DNA of 64,000 bases from Roseburia_D yibonii (GTDB taxonomy: Bacteria > Bacillota > Clostridia > Lachnospirales > Lachnospiraceae), in contig NZ_JACOQH010000002.1 in assembly GCF_014297335.1 (NCBI RefSeq), forward strand, positions 186,001-250,000. Reading direction: 5' to 3'. The notes beneath the pieces were generated by a model. It was given only the letters and a program-made list of their open reading frames with translations. It was not told the DNA's origin and did no database searches. Positions within the stretch are counted from its first letter, which is position 1. Each line of letters opens with the position of its first letter. Positions 41,474 to 50,155 of this stretch are shown here, piece by piece. The translations under genes were made by a program, and so were the position numbers.

Positions 41474-43087
41474 ATGGAAATTAGAGAAGGAAAGAAAGTT
41501 TTCCATGGAATCGCGATCGGAAAAGTTCGTGTGTTCGCAAAGACGGAAAACCAGGTATCACGAAGAAAGATCGAAGATACCCAGGTGGAGGTAGCGCGTT
41601 TTGAGGACGCGAAACAAAAAGCGATCGATCAGCTGCATGCACTGTATGAGAAGGCACTCAAGGAAGTTGGCGAAGTAAACGCACAGATCTTCGATGTACA
41701 TGCCATGATGTTGGATGATGGCGATTACATTGATTCCATCCATAACCTGATCGAAGGACAGAATGTAAATGCGGAATACGCGGTTGCGCAGACCGGTGAT
41801 AATTTCGCGAAAATGTTCGCGGATATGGATGATGAATATTTCAAGGCACGTTCCGTGGATGTCAAGGATATTTCCGAACGCGTGATCACGATCTTAAACG
41901 GAAATGATACCGCATCCGATATCGGAGAAGATCCGGTTATCATTGTTGCGGAAGATCTTGCACCAAGTGAAACGGTACAGATGGATAAGAGCAAACTTCT
42001 CGGATTTGTAACACATCTTGGCTCCGCAAACTCCCATACGGCAATTCTTGCGAGAACCATGGGTATCCCGGCGCTCATCAGTGTGGATATCGAGACTTCC
42101 TGGAATGGTAAGATGGCGATCCTGGATGGCTATGCAGGAAAGATCATTGTAGATCCGGATGCAGCGACACTTGCCGAATATGAGGAAAAGAAAAAGAAAG
42201 ACGAAGAACAGAAGGAACTGCTGCTCACCTTAAAAGGAAAAGAGAATGTGACAAAGAGCGGACAGAAGATCAATCTTTATGCCAATATCGGAAATGTATC
42301 CGATCTTGCAAGCGTACTGGAAAATGACGCGGGCGGAATCGGACTGTTCCGAAGCGAGTTCCTGTATCTGGAAAAGGATGATTTCCCAACAGAAGAAGAA
42401 CAGTTTGCCGTATATCGCAAAGTGGCAGAGACCATGGCGGGCAAAAAAGTCATCATCCGTACGTTAGACATCGGAGCGGACAAGCAGGTAGATTATTTCA
42501 ATCTCGGAAAAGAAGACAATCCGGCACTTGGCTACCGTGCGATCCGTATCTGTCTGACACAGCCGGAAATTTTCAAAACACAGTTACGCGCGCTGTTCCG
42601 CGCAAGCAATTACGGAAATATCGCGATCATGTATCCGATGATCATTTCCGTGGATGAGGTACGCCAGATCAAAGAGATCGTTGCGGAAGTAAAAGTGGAA
42701 CTGACTGCGGAGAACATTCCGTTCGGTGAAGTAGAACAGGGAATCATGATCGAGACACCGGCGGCAGCAGTGATGAGTGACGAACTTGCGAAAGAAGTAG
42801 ACTTTTTCAGTATCGGAACCAATGATCTGACACAGTATACACTGGCGATCGACAGGCAGAACAGCAAGCTGGACCGCTTCTACAATCCACATCACGAGGC
42901 AGTGCTCCGCCTGATCGAACGCGTAGTTAAAAATGCGCATGCGGCAGGCATCTGGGCAGGCATCTGTGGAGAGCTGGGCGCGGATACGGAACTGACAGAG
43001 CGCTTCCTTCAGATGGGACTGGATGAACTGTCCGTATCTCCGGGATGCATCCTTCCGGTCCGCAAGGCGATCCGTGAAGCGGAATAA
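41474..43087 (+). CDS. ptsI: Phosphoenolpyruvate-protein phosphotransferase, enzyme I
   Basis: A 537-residue enzyme I, slightly shorter than the usual ~575. The N-terminal phosphohistidine is H188 in GSANSHTAILA; the PEP-binding barrel carries GIGLFRSEFLYL, RTLDIGADKQ and the catalytic cysteine segment GICGELGAD. It transfers phosphate from PEP to HPr. Together with EIIBA and HPr it makes a compact soluble PTS chain. AAGGAG lies before the ATG. Confidence 0.95.
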   Translation: MEIREGKKVFHGIAIGKVRVFAKTENQVSRRKIEDTQVEVARFEDAKQKAIDQLHALYEKALKEVGEVNAQIFDVHAMMLDDGDYIDSIHNLIEGQNVNAEYAVAQTGDNFAKMFADMDDEYFKARSVDVKDISERVITILNGNDTASDIGEDPVIIVAEDLAPSETVQMDKSKLLGFVTHLGSANSHTAILARTMGIPALISVDIETSWNGKMAILDGYAGKIIVDPDAATLAEYEEKKKKDEEQKELLLTLKGKENVTKSGQKINLYANIGNVSDLASVLENDAGGIGLFRSEFLYLEKDDFPTEEEQFAVYRKVAETMAGKKVIIRTLDIGADKQVDYFNLGKEDNPALGYRAIRICLTQPEIFKTQLRALFRASNYGNIAIMYPMIISVDEVRQIKEIVAEVKVELTAENIPFGEVEQGIMIETPAAAVMSDELAKEVDFFSIGTNDLTQYTLAIDRQNSKLDRFYNPHHEAVLRLIERVVKNAHAAGIWAGICGELGADTELTERFLQMGLDELSVSPGCILPVRKAIREAE

Positions 43088-43118
43088 GACAAGGGATCAA
43101 GGAGTGCAGAACAGAACA

Positions 43119-43943
43119 ATGAGTAATCAGAAAGTGATTTTTCTTGACATTGACGGAACGCTGACAGACTTTGGCGGAAAAATTCCGGAATCTGCGAAGA
43201 AAGCACTTACTCTGGCAAAACAGGCAGGCCACCGGCTGGTGGTCTGCACCGGCCGGAGCCGCTATCAGATATCCGAGGAGATCCGGTCGCTGCCGTTTGA
43301 CGGAATGATCGGAGGAGCCGGAGCTTTTGTGATCGCGGATGGAAAAGAATTATTTCATCACTATATCAAACCTGAGCCGAGAAAACGGCTCATTTCTTAT
43401 CTTGAGGAAAATAAATTTTTCTATACAGTGCAGACGGATGTCGGTACACTGATCAACAACCGGTGCCACGAGCAGGCAGAGCGGGTGTATCGCGAGATTA
43501 TGAAACTGACAGAAAAACAGCGCGCGGATCTCGAGGGGAAACTGATGGTGCGCGAGGATATCGTAAATTACGAAAGATCCGAAAAAGTGGTGTATCAGCT
43601 GGCGCCGTTTACGGTTGCGCAGGTGCAAAAGGATCTTGCCCCGGATTTTTCGGTTACGGATATGAGCTTTAAGCAGACCGAGCGAAACAGTGGAGAGATC
43701 GGGATCGCGGGGATCAATAAGGCAACCGGGATGCAGGCATATCTTTCTCATGTGGGGCAGACAAAAGAGGATGCCATCGCGTTTGGAGACAGCGCGAATG
43801 ATATGGAAATGATCGATTTTGCCGCATGCGGTGTTGCGATGGGAAATGCGATCGAAGCATTGAAAGCGCGGGCGGACATGGTGGCAGATGCTGTCGATGA
43901 AGATGGCATTTATAAAGCTTTTTTAAAGCTTCAGTTAATTTGA
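43119..43943 (+). CDS. HAD-IIB hydrolase, Cof family
   Basis: A 274-residue haloacid-dehalogenase phosphatase with a C2 cap. Motif I is FLDIDGTLTD (nucleophile D, acid/base D), motif II is the TGRS of CTGRSRY, the lysine is in GINKATGMQ, and motif IV is GDSANDMEM. Such enzymes dephosphorylate sugar phosphates or flavin mononucleotide; the substrate is unknown. Placement after enzyme I suggests a sugar-phosphate role. ATG at 43119, with AAGGAG fourteen bases upstream; GTG at 43104 is an alternative. Confidence 0.85.
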   Translation: MSNQKVIFLDIDGTLTDFGGKIPESAKKALTLAKQAGHRLVVCTGRSRYQISEEIRSLPFDGMIGGAGAFVIADGKELFHHYIKPEPRKRLISYLEENKFFYTVQTDVGTLINNRCHEQAERVYREIMKLTEKQRADLEGKLMVREDIVNYERSEKVVYQLAPFTVAQVQKDLAPDFSVTDMSFKQTERNSGEIGIAGINKATGMQAYLSHVGQTKEDAIAFGDSANDMEMIDFAACGVAMGNAIEALKARADMVADAVDEDGIYKAFLKLQLI

Positions 43944-43944
43944 T

Positions 43945-43973
43945 TTGACGAATATAAATTTATCATCTATAAT
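43945..43973 (+). promoter_or_regulatory. Strong sigma-A promoter of yicC
   Basis: TTGACG, 17-bp spacer, TATAAT, close to the consensus, just after the HAD gene. Confidence 0.8.
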
Positions 43974-44023
43974 ATACCTTATCTGTGCATGAAAGTAGAA
44001 TACAGGATAAGAAGGTGAACACG

Positions 44024-44902
44024 ATGATTGAGAGTATGACAGGATTTGGAAGATGTGAGATCTTAGAGGGCAACCGCAAGATCGCCGTAGAGCTAAAATC
44101 AGTAAATCATCGTTATCTCGATATGAACATAAAGCTTCCGAAAAAATTAAATCTGTTTGAGGGAGCGATCCGCAGTCTGTTAAAAGAATATATCCAGAGA
44201 GGAAAAGTGGATGTGTTCTTTACTTATGAAGACTATACGGAGAATAATTTCACATTGAATTACAACGAGGCAGTTGCCGCGGAATATTTAACACATTTAA
44301 AGCGTATGGCGGAACAGTTCGGGCTTGAGGATGACATCAAGACGAGCACGCTTTCCCGTTACCCGGAAGTCTTTACATTGGAGGAACAGGAGATCGATGA
44401 AAATACCGTCTGGCCGCTTTTGGAGCGTGCGATCCGTGGTGCTGCCGTACAGTTCGTGGAATCACGCAAAAAAGAAGGGGAACATTTAAAGAAGGATCTG
44501 CTGGAAAAGCTGGATGTCATGCTTTCCTATGTGGATTTTATCGAGGAGCGCTCCCCGGAGATCATGCGTGATTACCGTGAAAAGTTAGAAGCCAAAGTAA
44601 CGGAATTACTCGGGGATACCAGTATGGATGAGGCGAGGATCGCGACAGAAGTTACGATCTTTTCCGATAAGATCTGTGTAGACGAGGAGACCGTGCGGCT
44701 GCGCAGCCATATCAATAATATGGAAGAAGAATTGAAAAAAGGCGGCTGTATCGGAAGAAAACTCGATTTTATCGCGCAGGAAATGAACCGTGAAGCAAAT
44801 ACGATCCTTTCCAAGGCAAATGATCTGGCAATCTCGGATACCGGGATCAATTTAAAGACCGATATCGAAAAAGTAAGAGAGCAGATCCAGAACATAGAAT
44901 AG
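44024..44902 (+). CDS. yicC: YicC family endoribonuclease
   Basis: A 292-residue YicC protein. The N-terminus MIESMTGFGR and SVNHRYLD, and the C-terminal DUF1732 part (LDFIAQEMNREANTI), are diagnostic. Family members are endoribonucleases that degrade small RNAs and mRNA in E. coli and B. subtilis. The ATG at 44024 has AAGGTG upstream; the GTG/ATG at 43985 is in the leader. It heads the conserved string yicC-remA-gmk-rpoZ. Confidence 0.92.
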   Translation: MIESMTGFGRCEILEGNRKIAVELKSVNHRYLDMNIKLPKKLNLFEGAIRSLLKEYIQRGKVDVFFTYEDYTENNFTLNYNEAVAAEYLTHLKRMAEQFGLEDDIKTSTLSRYPEVFTLEEQEIDENTVWPLLERAIRGAAVQFVESRKKEGEHLKKDLLEKLDVMLSYVDFIEERSPEIMRDYREKLEAKVTELLGDTSMDEARIATEVTIFSDKICVDEETVRLRSHINNMEEELKKGGCIGRKLDFIAQEMNREANTILSKANDLAISDTGINLKTDIEKVREQIQNIE

Positions 44903-44911
44903 GAAAATACG

Positions 44912-45169
44912 ATGGCAAGACTTTTAAATATCGGTTTTGGAAATGTAGTCAATACGGATAAGATCGTTTCGATCATCACGCCGGATTCGGCTCCGGCCAA
45001 AAGGCTGATCCAGAAGGCGAAAGAAGAAGACCGAATTGTCGATGCGACACAGGGAAGGCGTACAAGAGGGATCATTCTGGTAGATGGAAATAAGGTGATC
45101 CTGTCCGCACTCCAGCCGGATACACTGGCAGGTCGTTTTAACGGCAGGGAAAATGAAACAGAGGAATAA
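44912..45169 (+). CDS. remA: Extracellular matrix regulator RemA
   Basis: An 85-residue DUF370 protein, RLLNIGFGNVVNTDKIVSI and GRRTRGIILVDGN. In B. subtilis RemA is a DNA-binding activator of matrix and osmoprotection genes. The size is standard. It lies ten bases after yicC and four before gmk. Confidence 0.93.
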   Translation: MARLLNIGFGNVVNTDKIVSIITPDSAPAKRLIQKAKEEDRIVDATQGRRTRGIILVDGNKVILSALQPDTLAGRFNGRENETEE

Positions 45170-45172
45170 AAA

Positions 45173-45796
45173 ATGAAGAAAAAAGGACTTTTGATCGTTG
45201 TTTCCGGGTTCTCCGGTTCCGGAAAAGGTACGATCATGAAACAACTGCTGAAAAAATATGAAGAACAATATGCGCTGTCCGTTTCGGCAACGACCAGACA
45301 GCCGCGTCCGGGAGAAGTGGACGGACGGGAGTATTTTTTCCGTACCACAGAGCAGTTTGAGAAAATGATCGGACAGGATGCGCTGATCGAGTATGCACAG
45401 TATGTCGGCAACTATTACGGCACGCCGAAAGCATATGTTGAGCAGCAGCTTGCGGCAGGAAAAGATGTGATATTGGAAATTGAGATACAGGGCGCTTTGA
45501 AAGTAAAGAAAAAGTTCCCGGATACCCTGCTCCTTTTCGTGACACCGCCTTCGGTGGATGTCTTACGGGAGCGCCTGATCGGGCGGGGAACGGAAGACGC
45601 CGAGACGGTCAAAAAACGTCTGGGCAGAGCCATTGAGGAAGCGGATGGCGTAGAAGAGTATGATTATCTTGTGGTAAACGATGATCTGGATACCTGTGTG
45701 GAGGAAGTACATTCCATTATCCAGGCGGAAAAACTTCGTGTATCACGAAATATAAATTTTATCAATGAGATCAAATCAGAACTGAAAGGAGAATGA
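45173..45796 (+). CDS. gmk: Guanylate kinase
   Basis: A 207-residue enzyme that phosphorylates GMP to GDP. The P-loop is SGFSGSGKGT; GMP-binding segments are SATTRQPRPGEVDGREYFF and IEYAQYVGNYYGTP; the lid region contains IGRGTEDAE. Length is normal. It sits in the yicC-remA-gmk-rpoZ operon. Confidence 0.96.
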   Translation: MKKKGLLIVVSGFSGSGKGTIMKQLLKKYEEQYALSVSATTRQPRPGEVDGREYFFRTTEQFEKMIGQDALIEYAQYVGNYYGTPKAYVEQQLAAGKDVILEIEIQGALKVKKKFPDTLLLFVTPPSVDVLRERLIGRGTEDAETVKKRLGRAIEEADGVEEYDYLVVNDDLDTCVEEVHSIIQAEKLRVSRNINFINEIKSELKGE

Positions 45797-45800
45797 ATTT

Positions 45801-46046
45801 ATGATACATCCATCTTATGTAGAACTTATGAAAGTAGTAAACCATGACGTTGAAATCGGTGAGGAACCGGTAGTAAACAGCCGTTACTCGATCGTGATCG
45901 CAACTGCGAAACGCGCAAGACAGATCATCGGAGGAGACGAACCGTTAGTTCCGCATCCGGAAGGAAAGAAACCTCTCTCTATCGCGGTAGAGGAGCTTTA
46001 CACCGGAAAAGTCAAGATCATGAGCGACGAAGAAAGCGAACAGTAA
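45801..46046 (+). CDS. rpoZ: RNA polymerase omega subunit
   Basis: An 81-residue omega subunit. IHPSYVELMKVV, SRYSIVIATAKRARQII and PLSIAVEELYTGKV are the conserved regions. GAAAGGAG precedes the ATG. It completes the gmk-rpoZ pair and is followed by a terminator. Confidence 0.92.
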   Translation: MIHPSYVELMKVVNHDVEIGEEPVVNSRYSIVIATAKRARQIIGGDEPLVPHPEGKKPLSIAVEELYTGKVKIMSDEESEQ

Positions 46047-46052
46047 AAAAAC

Positions 46053-46090
46053 AAGGAGGGGTGTCCAAAAAGATTTGGCTCCCCTTTTTC
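46053..46090 (+). terminator. Terminator after rpoZ
   Basis: AGGGGTGTCCAAA and TTTGGCTCCCCT pair (two central mismatches) around AAGA, followed by TTTTTC. Confidence 0.7.
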
Positions 46091-46107
46091 ACAATATGGA
46101 GGTTTTC

Positions 46108-47430
46108 ATGAAACTGCTTTTTGTTTCACTTGGCTGTGATAAAAATCTGGTCGACAGCGAATATATGCTCGGTATGCTTGAAAAGGCCGGCATTGAAATT
46201 ACAGATGATGAGAATGACGCAGATATTATCGTGGTCAATACCTGCTGCTTTATCAATGACGCAAAAGAAGAGAGCGTCAATACCATTTTAGAGATGGCGC
46301 AGTTAAAGACAGAGGGAAAATGTAAGGCACTTCTGGTGACCGGATGTCTGGCAGAGCGCTACCGGGAAGAGATCGAGACAGAGATCCCGGAAGTGGATGC
46401 TATTTTGGGAACGAATTCCTATGATGCCATTGTAAACGCGGTCAACGAAGCGTTAAAAGGAAAAAAATACGAGCGTTTTGCCGCACTCGAAGGACTGCCG
46501 AAGGCGGATGCCGGACGTATCCTTACCACCGGCGGGCATTACGCGTATCTTAAGATCGCGGAAGGATGCAACAAGCATTGTACGTATTGTATCATCCCGT
46601 CTATCCGTGGAAATTACCGCAGTGTACCGTTGGAAGATCTGGTTGCGCAGGCAAAAGAGCTTGCGGCTTCTGGCGTAAAGGAACTGATCCTGGTCGCACA
46701 GGAGACGACTCTTTACGGCGTGGATCTCTATGGTGAAAAGAGCCTGCACCGGCTGCTCGACGCGTTAAATAAGATTCCGGGTCTGGTATGGATCCGTATC
46801 CTTTACTGCTATCCGGAAGAAATTTACGACGAGCTGATCGCGTCCATCAAGCGCAACAGCAAAGTCTGTCATTATCTGGATATGCCGATCCAGCACGCGG
46901 ATGATACGATCTTAAAACGTATGGGAAGAAGAACGGATCGTGCGGATCTTGAGCGCATCATAAAAAAACTGCGCACCGAGATACCGGATATCGCGCTGCG
47001 CACAACGTTGATCTGCGGGTTCCCGGGAGAGACGGCGGAACAGCATGAGACACTGATGCAGTTTGTCAATGATATGGAATTTGAGCGCCTCGGAGCGTTT
47101 ACCTATTCTCCGGAAGAGGGAACACCGGCGGCGGAATTTCCGGATCAGCTGGACGAGGAGACAAAACTCACCTGGAAAGATGATGTCATGGAACTGGAAC
47201 AGGAGATCATCTTTGAACAGAATGAGGAGTTGAAGGGACAGGAGATCTGGGCGTTCATTGAGGGCAAGGTTGCGGATGAAAACGCTTATGTGGGCAGAAC
47301 GTACCGCGATGCTCCGGGTGTGGACGGCTATATCTTTATTAATACAGAGGAAGAACTGATGTCCGGTGCTTTTGTGAAAGTAAGAGTTACCGGCGCATAT
47401 GAATATGATCTGATAGGAGAGATAATCTAA
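46108..47430 (+). CDS. rimO: Ribosomal protein S12 methylthiotransferase
   Basis: A 440-residue radical-SAM enzyme that methylthiolates an aspartate of ribosomal protein S12. Cluster cysteines are in SLGCDKNLVDSE, NTCCFINDAKEES and TGCLAER; the radical-SAM triad is CNKHCTYC, followed by IIPSIRG. A TRAM domain ends the protein. The ATG at 46108 follows a GGAGG site; the frame from 46075 overlaps the terminator and is rejected. Confidence 0.95.
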   Translation: MKLLFVSLGCDKNLVDSEYMLGMLEKAGIEITDDENDADIIVVNTCCFINDAKEESVNTILEMAQLKTEGKCKALLVTGCLAERYREEIETEIPEVDAILGTNSYDAIVNAVNEALKGKKYERFAALEGLPKADAGRILTTGGHYAYLKIAEGCNKHCTYCIIPSIRGNYRSVPLEDLVAQAKELAASGVKELILVAQETTLYGVDLYGEKSLHRLLDALNKIPGLVWIRILYCYPEEIYDELIASIKRNSKVCHYLDMPIQHADDTILKRMGRRTDRADLERIIKKLRTEIPDIALRTTLICGFPGETAEQHETLMQFVNDMEFERLGAFTYSPEEGTPAAEFPDQLDEETKLTWKDDVMELEQEIIFEQNEELKGQEIWAFIEGKVADENAYVGRTYRDAPGVDGYIFINTEEELMSGAFVKVRVTGAYEYDLIGEII

Positions 47431-47431
47431 A

Positions 47432-47974
47432 ATGAATTTACCAAACAAATTAACGATTTTTCGTGTGATATTAATCCCGTTTTTTGTATTTTTCATGCTG
47501 GCACCTTATTTCCCGGATAACGGAAAATACATTGCGGTAGCCATCTTTATCATAGCAAGTCTGACCGACATGCTGGATGGAAAGATCGCGAGAAAATATA
47601 ACCTGGTCACCAATTTCGGAAAATTCATGGATCCGCTTGCGGACAAGCTTTTGGTCTGCTCTGCGATGATCTGTCTGGTAGCGACCGGTCAGCTGGCAAG
47701 CTGGATCGTCATCATCATCATCAGCCGTGAATTTATCATCAGCGGATTCCGTCTGATCGCTGCGGACAACGGGATCGTGATCGCCGCAAGCTACTGGGGC
47801 AAATTCAAAACCGTATTTCAGATGCTTATGATCATTGTGCTGATCCTTGATATCCAGAATGCGGGATTCCAGGTACTCGGCGTGATCTTAACCTATGTGG
47901 CGCTGATCTTAACGGTCGTATCCTTGATCGACTATATCGTAAAAAATAAGCAGGTATTAAAGGAGCAGAAGTAA
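47432..47974 (+). CDS. pgsA: CDP-diacylglycerol-glycerol-3-phosphate phosphatidyltransferase
   Basis: A 180-residue integral membrane enzyme for phosphatidylglycerol synthesis. The CDP-alcohol phosphotransferase motif is complete: DGKIAR, eight residues, G, three, D, three, D. About four to six hydrophobic helices. It starts two bases after rimO, a common pairing in Firmicutes. Confidence 0.94.
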   Translation: MNLPNKLTIFRVILIPFFVFFMLAPYFPDNGKYIAVAIFIIASLTDMLDGKIARKYNLVTNFGKFMDPLADKLLVCSAMICLVATGQLASWIVIIIISREFIISGFRLIAADNGIVIAASYWGKFKTVFQMLMIIVLILDIQNAGFQVLGVILTYVALILTVVSLIDYIVKNKQVLKEQK

Positions 47975-47976
47975 AA

Positions 47977-48465
47977 ATGACACTGGAAGAAGAAGTCGTA
48001 TCCCTGTTAAGAGAACATCATCTTACGATTACGACAGCAGAATCCTGTACCGGCGGACTGATCGCAGGAACACTGATCAATGTGGCCGGCGTATCGGAGT
48101 ACTTAAAAGAGGCATATATCACCTATTCGGATGAAGCAAAGGAAAAACTGCTCGGTGTGGATCCAAAGATCATTGAGACTTATACGGTGGTCAGCCGGGA
48201 GACAGCCGAGGCGATGGCGTACGGCGGTGCAAAGGCGGCAGGCAGCAATATCTGTGTTTCGGCAACCGGGATCGCGGGACCGGACGGTGGCAGCCTGGAT
48301 CAGCCGGTGGGACTTGTATACATCGGATGCGCCATAAACGATGAGGTTTCCGCAAAGCGTTTCGTATTTGAGGGAGACCGCCAGACGGTAAGAAAACATG
48401 CGGTTACAGAAGCGTTATGTTTTGTGAAAGAAAAGATTTTAGAGTTGGATGAGGAAACAAAATGA
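47977..48465 (+). CDS. pncC: CinA C-terminal domain protein, nicotinamide-nucleotide amidase
   Basis: A 162-residue stand-alone CinA_C domain. TTAESCTGGLIAGTLINVAGVS and VSATGIAGPDGGSLDQPVGLVYIG are signatures of the PncC deamidase, which turns NMN to nicotinate mononucleotide. The usual N-terminal MoCF-like half of CinA is absent. It overlaps rsmD by four bases. Confidence 0.88.
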   Translation: MTLEEEVVSLLREHHLTITTAESCTGGLIAGTLINVAGVSEYLKEAYITYSDEAKEKLLGVDPKIIETYTVVSRETAEAMAYGGAKAAGSNICVSATGIAGPDGGSLDQPVGLVYIGCAINDEVSAKRFVFEGDRQTVRKHAVTEALCFVKEKILELDEETK

Positions 48466-49016
48466 GAATTATCGCAGGAACGGCAAGAAGTCTGCCGTTA
48501 AAAACTATAGATGGTCTGGATACCAGACCGACCACGGACCGGATCAAGGAGACCTTGTTTAATATGATCCAGCAGGATGTCCCGGACTGTTATTTTCTGG
48601 ATCTGTTTGCGGGAAGCGGACAGATCGGACTGGAAGCAGTGAGCCGCGGCGCCGCAAAGGCTTTTTTTATCGAAAACGCGAAAAACGCGGCGGCCTGTAT
48701 ACAGGACAATATCCGTTTTACCAAATTTGAGGATGCGTGTACACTTCTTCAGACCGATGTGATATCGGGACTTCGTACGCTGGAAGGCAAATACCGGTTT
48801 GATCTGATCTTTATGGATCCGCCTTACAAAAAGGAACTGGAAAAGGAAGTACTTACTTTTTTAAGTCATTCCTCACTGGTAAAGCCATCCGCGAAGATCA
48901 TTGTAGAGGCAGCGCTGGAAACCGATTTTTCCTACGCGGAGGAGCTTGGTTATACCGTTTTGAAGGAAAAATGCTATAAAACCAATAAACATGTGTTTTT
49001 ACAAAAGGAAAAGTGA
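48462..49016 (+). CDS. rsmD: 16S rRNA (guanine(966)-N2)-methyltransferase RsmD
   Basis: A 184-residue SAM methyltransferase. The N-terminal MRIIAGTARSLPL, the SAM motif FLDLFAGSGQIGLEA, and the catalytic FMDPPYKKE are clear. It methylates 16S rRNA at G966. It overlaps pncC by four bases and is followed by coaD, a frequent order. Confidence 0.93.
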   Translation: MRIIAGTARSLPLKTIDGLDTRPTTDRIKETLFNMIQQDVPDCYFLDLFAGSGQIGLEAVSRGAAKAFFIENAKNAAACIQDNIRFTKFEDACTLLQTDVISGLRTLEGKYRFDLIFMDPPYKKELEKEVLTFLSHSSLVKPSAKIIVEAALETDFSYAEELGYTVLKEKCYKTNKHVFLQKEK

Positions 49017-49020
49017 AATT

Positions 49021-49506
49021 ATGACAAGAGCGATTTATCCGGGCAGCTTTGACCCGATTACAAACGGACATCTTGATATTATCGAGAGATCTTCAAAAAT
49101 GGTAGATGAACTGGTGGTCGGCGTGCTGAACAACAGTGCAAAAAATTCGTTGTTTTCTGTGGAAGAACGTGTTAGTATGTTAAAAGAGATGACGCGGGAG
49201 ATGCCGAATGTGACGGTGGCATCCTTTGACGGACTTCTGGTGGATTTCATGGAGCAGATCGATGCGACCATCATTATCCGCGGACTGCGCGCAATCTCCG
49301 ATTACGAATATGAGCTTCAGATCGCACAGACAAACCATAAGGTCAATCCGAAGGTAGATACGGTTTTTCTGACCTCCAGTCTGGAGTATGCATATTTGAG
49401 TTCTACCATTGTAAAAGAGTTTGCTTCTTACGGCGGCGACATTTCCCAGTTTGTCCCGAAGCAGCTTATCGATAAAATTTATGCAAAATATCATATAACA
49501 AAATAA
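49021..49506 (+). CDS. coaD: Phosphopantetheine adenylyltransferase
   Basis: A 161-residue nucleotidyltransferase of coenzyme A synthesis. YPGSFDPITNGHLDII at the N-terminus holds the HxGH-like NGH motif, and SSTIVKEFASYGGDISQFVP is the conserved end. The ATG at 49021 has AAAGGAAAAG upstream; the frame from 48991 runs into rsmD and is not used. Confidence 0.95.
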   Translation: MTRAIYPGSFDPITNGHLDIIERSSKMVDELVVGVLNNSAKNSLFSVEERVSMLKEMTREMPNVTVASFDGLLVDFMEQIDATIIIRGLRAISDYEYELQIAQTNHKVNPKVDTVFLTSSLEYAYLSSTIVKEFASYGGDISQFVPKQLIDKIYAKYHITK

Positions 49507-49521
49507 AAAGGAGCGGTGTAC

Positions 49522-50154
49522 ATGAGCAGCAGGATGGAACAGATCATAGAGGAAATCGAAGAATACATAGACAGCTGTAAATTTCAGCCATTATCCAGTA
49601 CCAAGATATTAGTCAATAAGGAAGAACTGGAAGAGTTGCTGACAGAACTTCGTATGAAGACACCGGAAGAAATCAAGCGTTACCAGAAGATCATCAGCAA
49701 TAAAGAAGCGATCCTTGCCGATGCGCAGGCGAAGGCGGACGCGATCATCGCACAGGCGCAGGTGCAGACAACTGAACTGGTCAATGAGCATCAGATCATG
49801 CAGCAGGCGTATGCGCAGGCAAATGAAGTTGTTATGATCGCTACCAAGCAGGCACAGGAGATCCTTGACAAGGCGACCAGTGACGCGAATGATATCCGTA
49901 TGGGTGCGATCGGCTATACCGATGAACTGTTAAAAAATACAGAGGAGATCCTTTCCCATGCGATCGATTCCTCCCATGCAAGATATGACAACCTGATCAA
50001 TTCCCTTCAGGACTGCATGAATGTTGTGACTGCGAACCGCGCGGAGCTTATGCCGCAGGAGATCGAGGAAGCAGAAGAAGACAAGCCTGCCTCCGAGGCA
50101 CAGGAGAAAACTGAAAGCGGTGAAGCAAATCTGAATACCGATATGCTTTCTTAG
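49522..50154 (+). CDS. Coiled-coil protein of unknown function, Ala/Gln-rich
   Basis: A 210-residue protein that is almost all helix. After a short N-terminal helix (MEQIIEEIEEYI), a long coiled coil from about 45 to 160 is rich in Ala and Gln (AQAKADAIIAQAQVQ, AYAQANEVVMIATKQAQE). Such proteins are often labelled ATPase subunit H or DivIVA-like; I see no membrane helix and no DivIVA start motif. The tail is acidic. ATG at 49522 with AGGAG upstream. It directly follows coaD and ends one base before the convergent ylbJ. Confidence 0.75.
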   Translation: MSSRMEQIIEEIEEYIDSCKFQPLSSTKILVNKEELEELLTELRMKTPEEIKRYQKIISNKEAILADAQAKADAIIAQAQVQTTELVNEHQIMQQAYAQANEVVMIATKQAQEILDKATSDANDIRMGAIGYTDELLKNTEEILSHAIDSSHARYDNLINSLQDCMNVVTANRAELMPQEIEEAEEDKPASEAQEKTESGEANLNTDMLS

Positions 50155-50155
50155 A

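Noticed and set aside
46075..46107. Longer N-terminus of rimO
   Set aside because: It overlaps the rpoZ terminator; GGAGG is placed for ATG 46108.
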